A DNA stretch of 6,720 nucleotides. Source: an uncultured Paraprevotella sp. Its GTDB lineage: Bacteria > Bacteroidota > Bacteroidia > Bacteroidales > Bacteroidaceae. This document shows, piece by piece, positions 6,024-6,720 of this stretch (within the stretch, counting starts at the first letter, position 1; each line of letters starts with the position of its first letter). The position numbers and the translations under genes are program-made. The DNA is taken from contig CAJUDC010000129.1 in the NCBI GenBank assembly GCA_910584955.1, positions 1 through 6,720 of the forward strand. Direction: 5' to 3'. Under the pieces are notes generated by a model, which made no database searches, was not told the DNA's origin, and saw nothing but the letters and a program-made list of their open reading frames with translations.

Positions 6024-6057
6024 TCCGTCGCAAGCGTTCGAAGAGGGCTTCGACGGA
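6024..6057. repeat. Bulged inverted repeat within the gene remnant
   Basis: TCCGTCG-c-AAGC (6024-6035) pairs with GCTTCGACGGA (6047-6057): eleven base pairs with a single bulged C and an 11-base loop that contains TTCGAA. It has no T-run, so it is not an obvious terminator. It may be incidental to the coding remnant or a protein-binding dyad. Confidence 0.4.
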
Positions 6058-6147
6058 CATATCACGAAAGCCGAACTGGGCTGCGCGCTGATCTGCCGCG
6101 ACGGCAACGAATTCGAGCTGAAAGCACAGGGGTGGAACGCATTCTGA
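6025..6147 (+). pseudogene. Possible 3' remnant of a lost gene
   Basis: The frame ending at the TGA 6145-6147 has a coding look for its last 40 codons: 30 of 40 third positions are G or C, with common codons such as CTG, GAA, ATC and GAC. The translation reads as a soluble protein tail (GHITKAELGCALICRDG, then NEFELKAQGWNAF). No ATG precedes it in frame. Upstream, the same frame runs through the recombinase terminator into the recombinase gene, so the 5' part appears to be missing. I do not recognise the family. It may have been cut off when the recombinase or its element arrived. An AT-rich spacer to the toxin promoter follows. The frame could still be open by chance. Confidence 0.35.
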
Positions 6148-6337
6148 ACCGCGCAATCCCCCTATAAAAACCGCAAGGCCCGCTTCCGTAGAAAAGGTAT
6201 TCTCCAATGTTCATACAGTTCTTTGTCCGAACGGTGGTGCCCGCCTTGAATTGAAGAAACGCTTTTGTAAAGAGAGAATCCAGCCGGCCCGAAATAGGGA
6301 ACGAGTTATCCCGCATACAAAACAAGCATTCACTATT
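6148..6337. other. Spacer before the toxin gene
   Basis: No supported gene. A minus-strand open frame runs across it (6391-6062) and a shorter one starts at 6207, but neither has a start context, promoter or protein character to recommend it. TATTTTTG at 6334-6341 fits a -7 box but has no partner box, and is better read as containing the -33 element of the promoter that follows. Confidence 0.4.
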
Positions 6338-6369
6338 TTTGTGTATATCAAAATAAAATATTATCTTTG
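6338..6369 (+). promoter_or_regulatory. Promoter of the higBA-type operon
   Basis: TTTG (6338-6341), then 20 bases, then TATCTTTG (6362-6369): a near-ideal Bacteroidota promoter. The ATG at 6390 is only 20 bases beyond the -7 box, so the mRNA leader is very short, perhaps 10-15 bases. The stretch 6349-6369 is a loose dyad (CAAAATAA and TTATCTTTG) that could bind the antitoxin for autorepression, but the symmetry is imperfect. Confidence 0.75.
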
Positions 6370-6389
6370 CATATGTAACGCAGAGCGTC

Positions 6390-6707
6390 ATGTTAATAGA
6401 GTTTGATAAAGATTATTTGCGAGAACTGTTAGAGCAGGGCCGTACAAGTGATAAAAAACACCGTTACCAACCCGAAGTAGTAAGAGGATATAAGAAGTGC
6501 GTAATGTATCTTAAACATGCCAGCAGTGTGGAGCAGCTTTACCCCATCAACTCTTTGAACTATGAAGCTCTCCAAGGTGATAAAAAGGGAATATCATCGG
6601 TACGGATAAACCGGCAGTACCGATTGGAATTTACCGTTAGAAATGTGATGAGTGAGCAAATAGTGACAATATGCCGCTTGTTGGAAATAAGTAACCATTA
6701 CAAATAA
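6390..6707 (+). CDS. higB: HigB-like toxin (RelE/ParE superfamily)
   Basis: 105 residues. It matches the HigB-type killer protein family, small basic RelE-fold mRNA endonucleases that cleave transcripts at the ribosome. The N-terminal part is helical and charged (residues 3-50). The conserved core follows: LNYEALQGDKKG (56-67) and SVRINRQYRLEF (70-81), where the family holds its essential basic residues. The protein ends SNHYK, with His103 near the usual C-terminal catalytic His/Tyr position. The toxin-first order, the promoter just upstream and an ATG six bases after the stop fit the higB-higA layout, which is the reverse of relBE. Expression is probably repressed by the antitoxin or the complex. 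Its neighbours (recombinase, gene remnant) fit an accessory region in which such modules often persist. It appears intact; activity cannot be judged from sequence. Confidence 0.92.
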   Translation: MLIEFDKDYLRELLEQGRTSDKKHRYQPEVVRGYKKCVMYLKHASSVEQLYPINSLNYEALQGDKKGISSVRINRQYRLEFTVRNVMSEQIVTICRLLEISNHYK

Positions 6708-6712
6708 ATTTT

Positions 6713-6720
6713 ATGGAGAC
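6713..6720 (+). CDS. Probable start of the HigA-type antitoxin, cut by the window end
   Basis: An ATG at 6713, five bases after the toxin stop codon and preceded by the A/T-rich AAATTTT, opens a frame reading Met-Glu before the window ends. Position and spacing are those of higA, a helix-turn-helix antitoxin that neutralises HigB and represses the operon. The identification rests on context alone. Confidence 0.45.

Noticed and set aside
4632..6107. A 491-codon open frame antisense to the recombinase
   Set aside because: Same effect of codon composition. The sense frame has all catalytic motifs of a tyrosine recombinase, while the antisense product is low in protein character and runs through the terminator.
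1..6720. CRISPR array, rRNA, insertion sequence or riboswitch
   Set aside because: No regularly spaced repeats, rRNA sequence, transposase or recognisable aptamer structure was seen on either strand.

Overview
The window looks like a chromosomal segment of a Bacteroidales bacterium (Bacteroides/Parabacteroides type). Promoters match the Bacteroidota form: a -7 box TAnnTTTG, preceded about 20 bases upstream by a TTG/TTTG -33 box. Shine-Dalgarno sequences are absent or weak, the tRNA does not encode its CCA end, and the proteins (a PadR/PspC pair, a Bacteroidetes-type tyrosine recombinase, a HigB toxin) are of kinds common in that order. No species can be named from the sequence.

Layout. Positions 1-109 hold no clear gene. 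A tRNA-Lys(TTT) gene lies on the minus strand (163-235), with its promoter at 261-291 and a 14-bp hairpin terminator at 110-144. A gene-free stretch of about 400 bases with a purine-rich tract leads to nhaA (718-2079, plus), an Na+/H+ antiporter with its own promoter. nhaA converges on a minus-strand pair: padR (4193-3840, first) and a 552-residue PspC-domain membrane protein (3803-2145, second). The two sides share a hairpin at 2100-2133 that can terminate both.

About 500 bases without a convincing gene separate the padR promoter from a lone tyrosine recombinase (4719-5927, plus). This stretch holds a nested palindrome, three related short repeats and a 37-codon leader frame. The recombinase ends in a strong terminator. 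Beyond it lies what looks like the 3' remnant of a lost gene (about 6025-6147). The window closes with a HigB-like toxin (6390-6707) driven by a near-consensus promoter, and the first codons of what is probably its HigA antitoxin (6713 onward).

How the parts fit. The left part (tRNA, nhaA, padR-pspC) looks like stable housekeeping and envelope-homeostasis DNA. The right part (recombinase, gene remnant, toxin-antitoxin) has the character of an accessory region where DNA has come and gone. I found no demonstrably new system. The best leads are the recombinase with its structured upstream DNA, which could be a local recombination site, and the PspC protein with a large C-terminal domain of unrecognised function.
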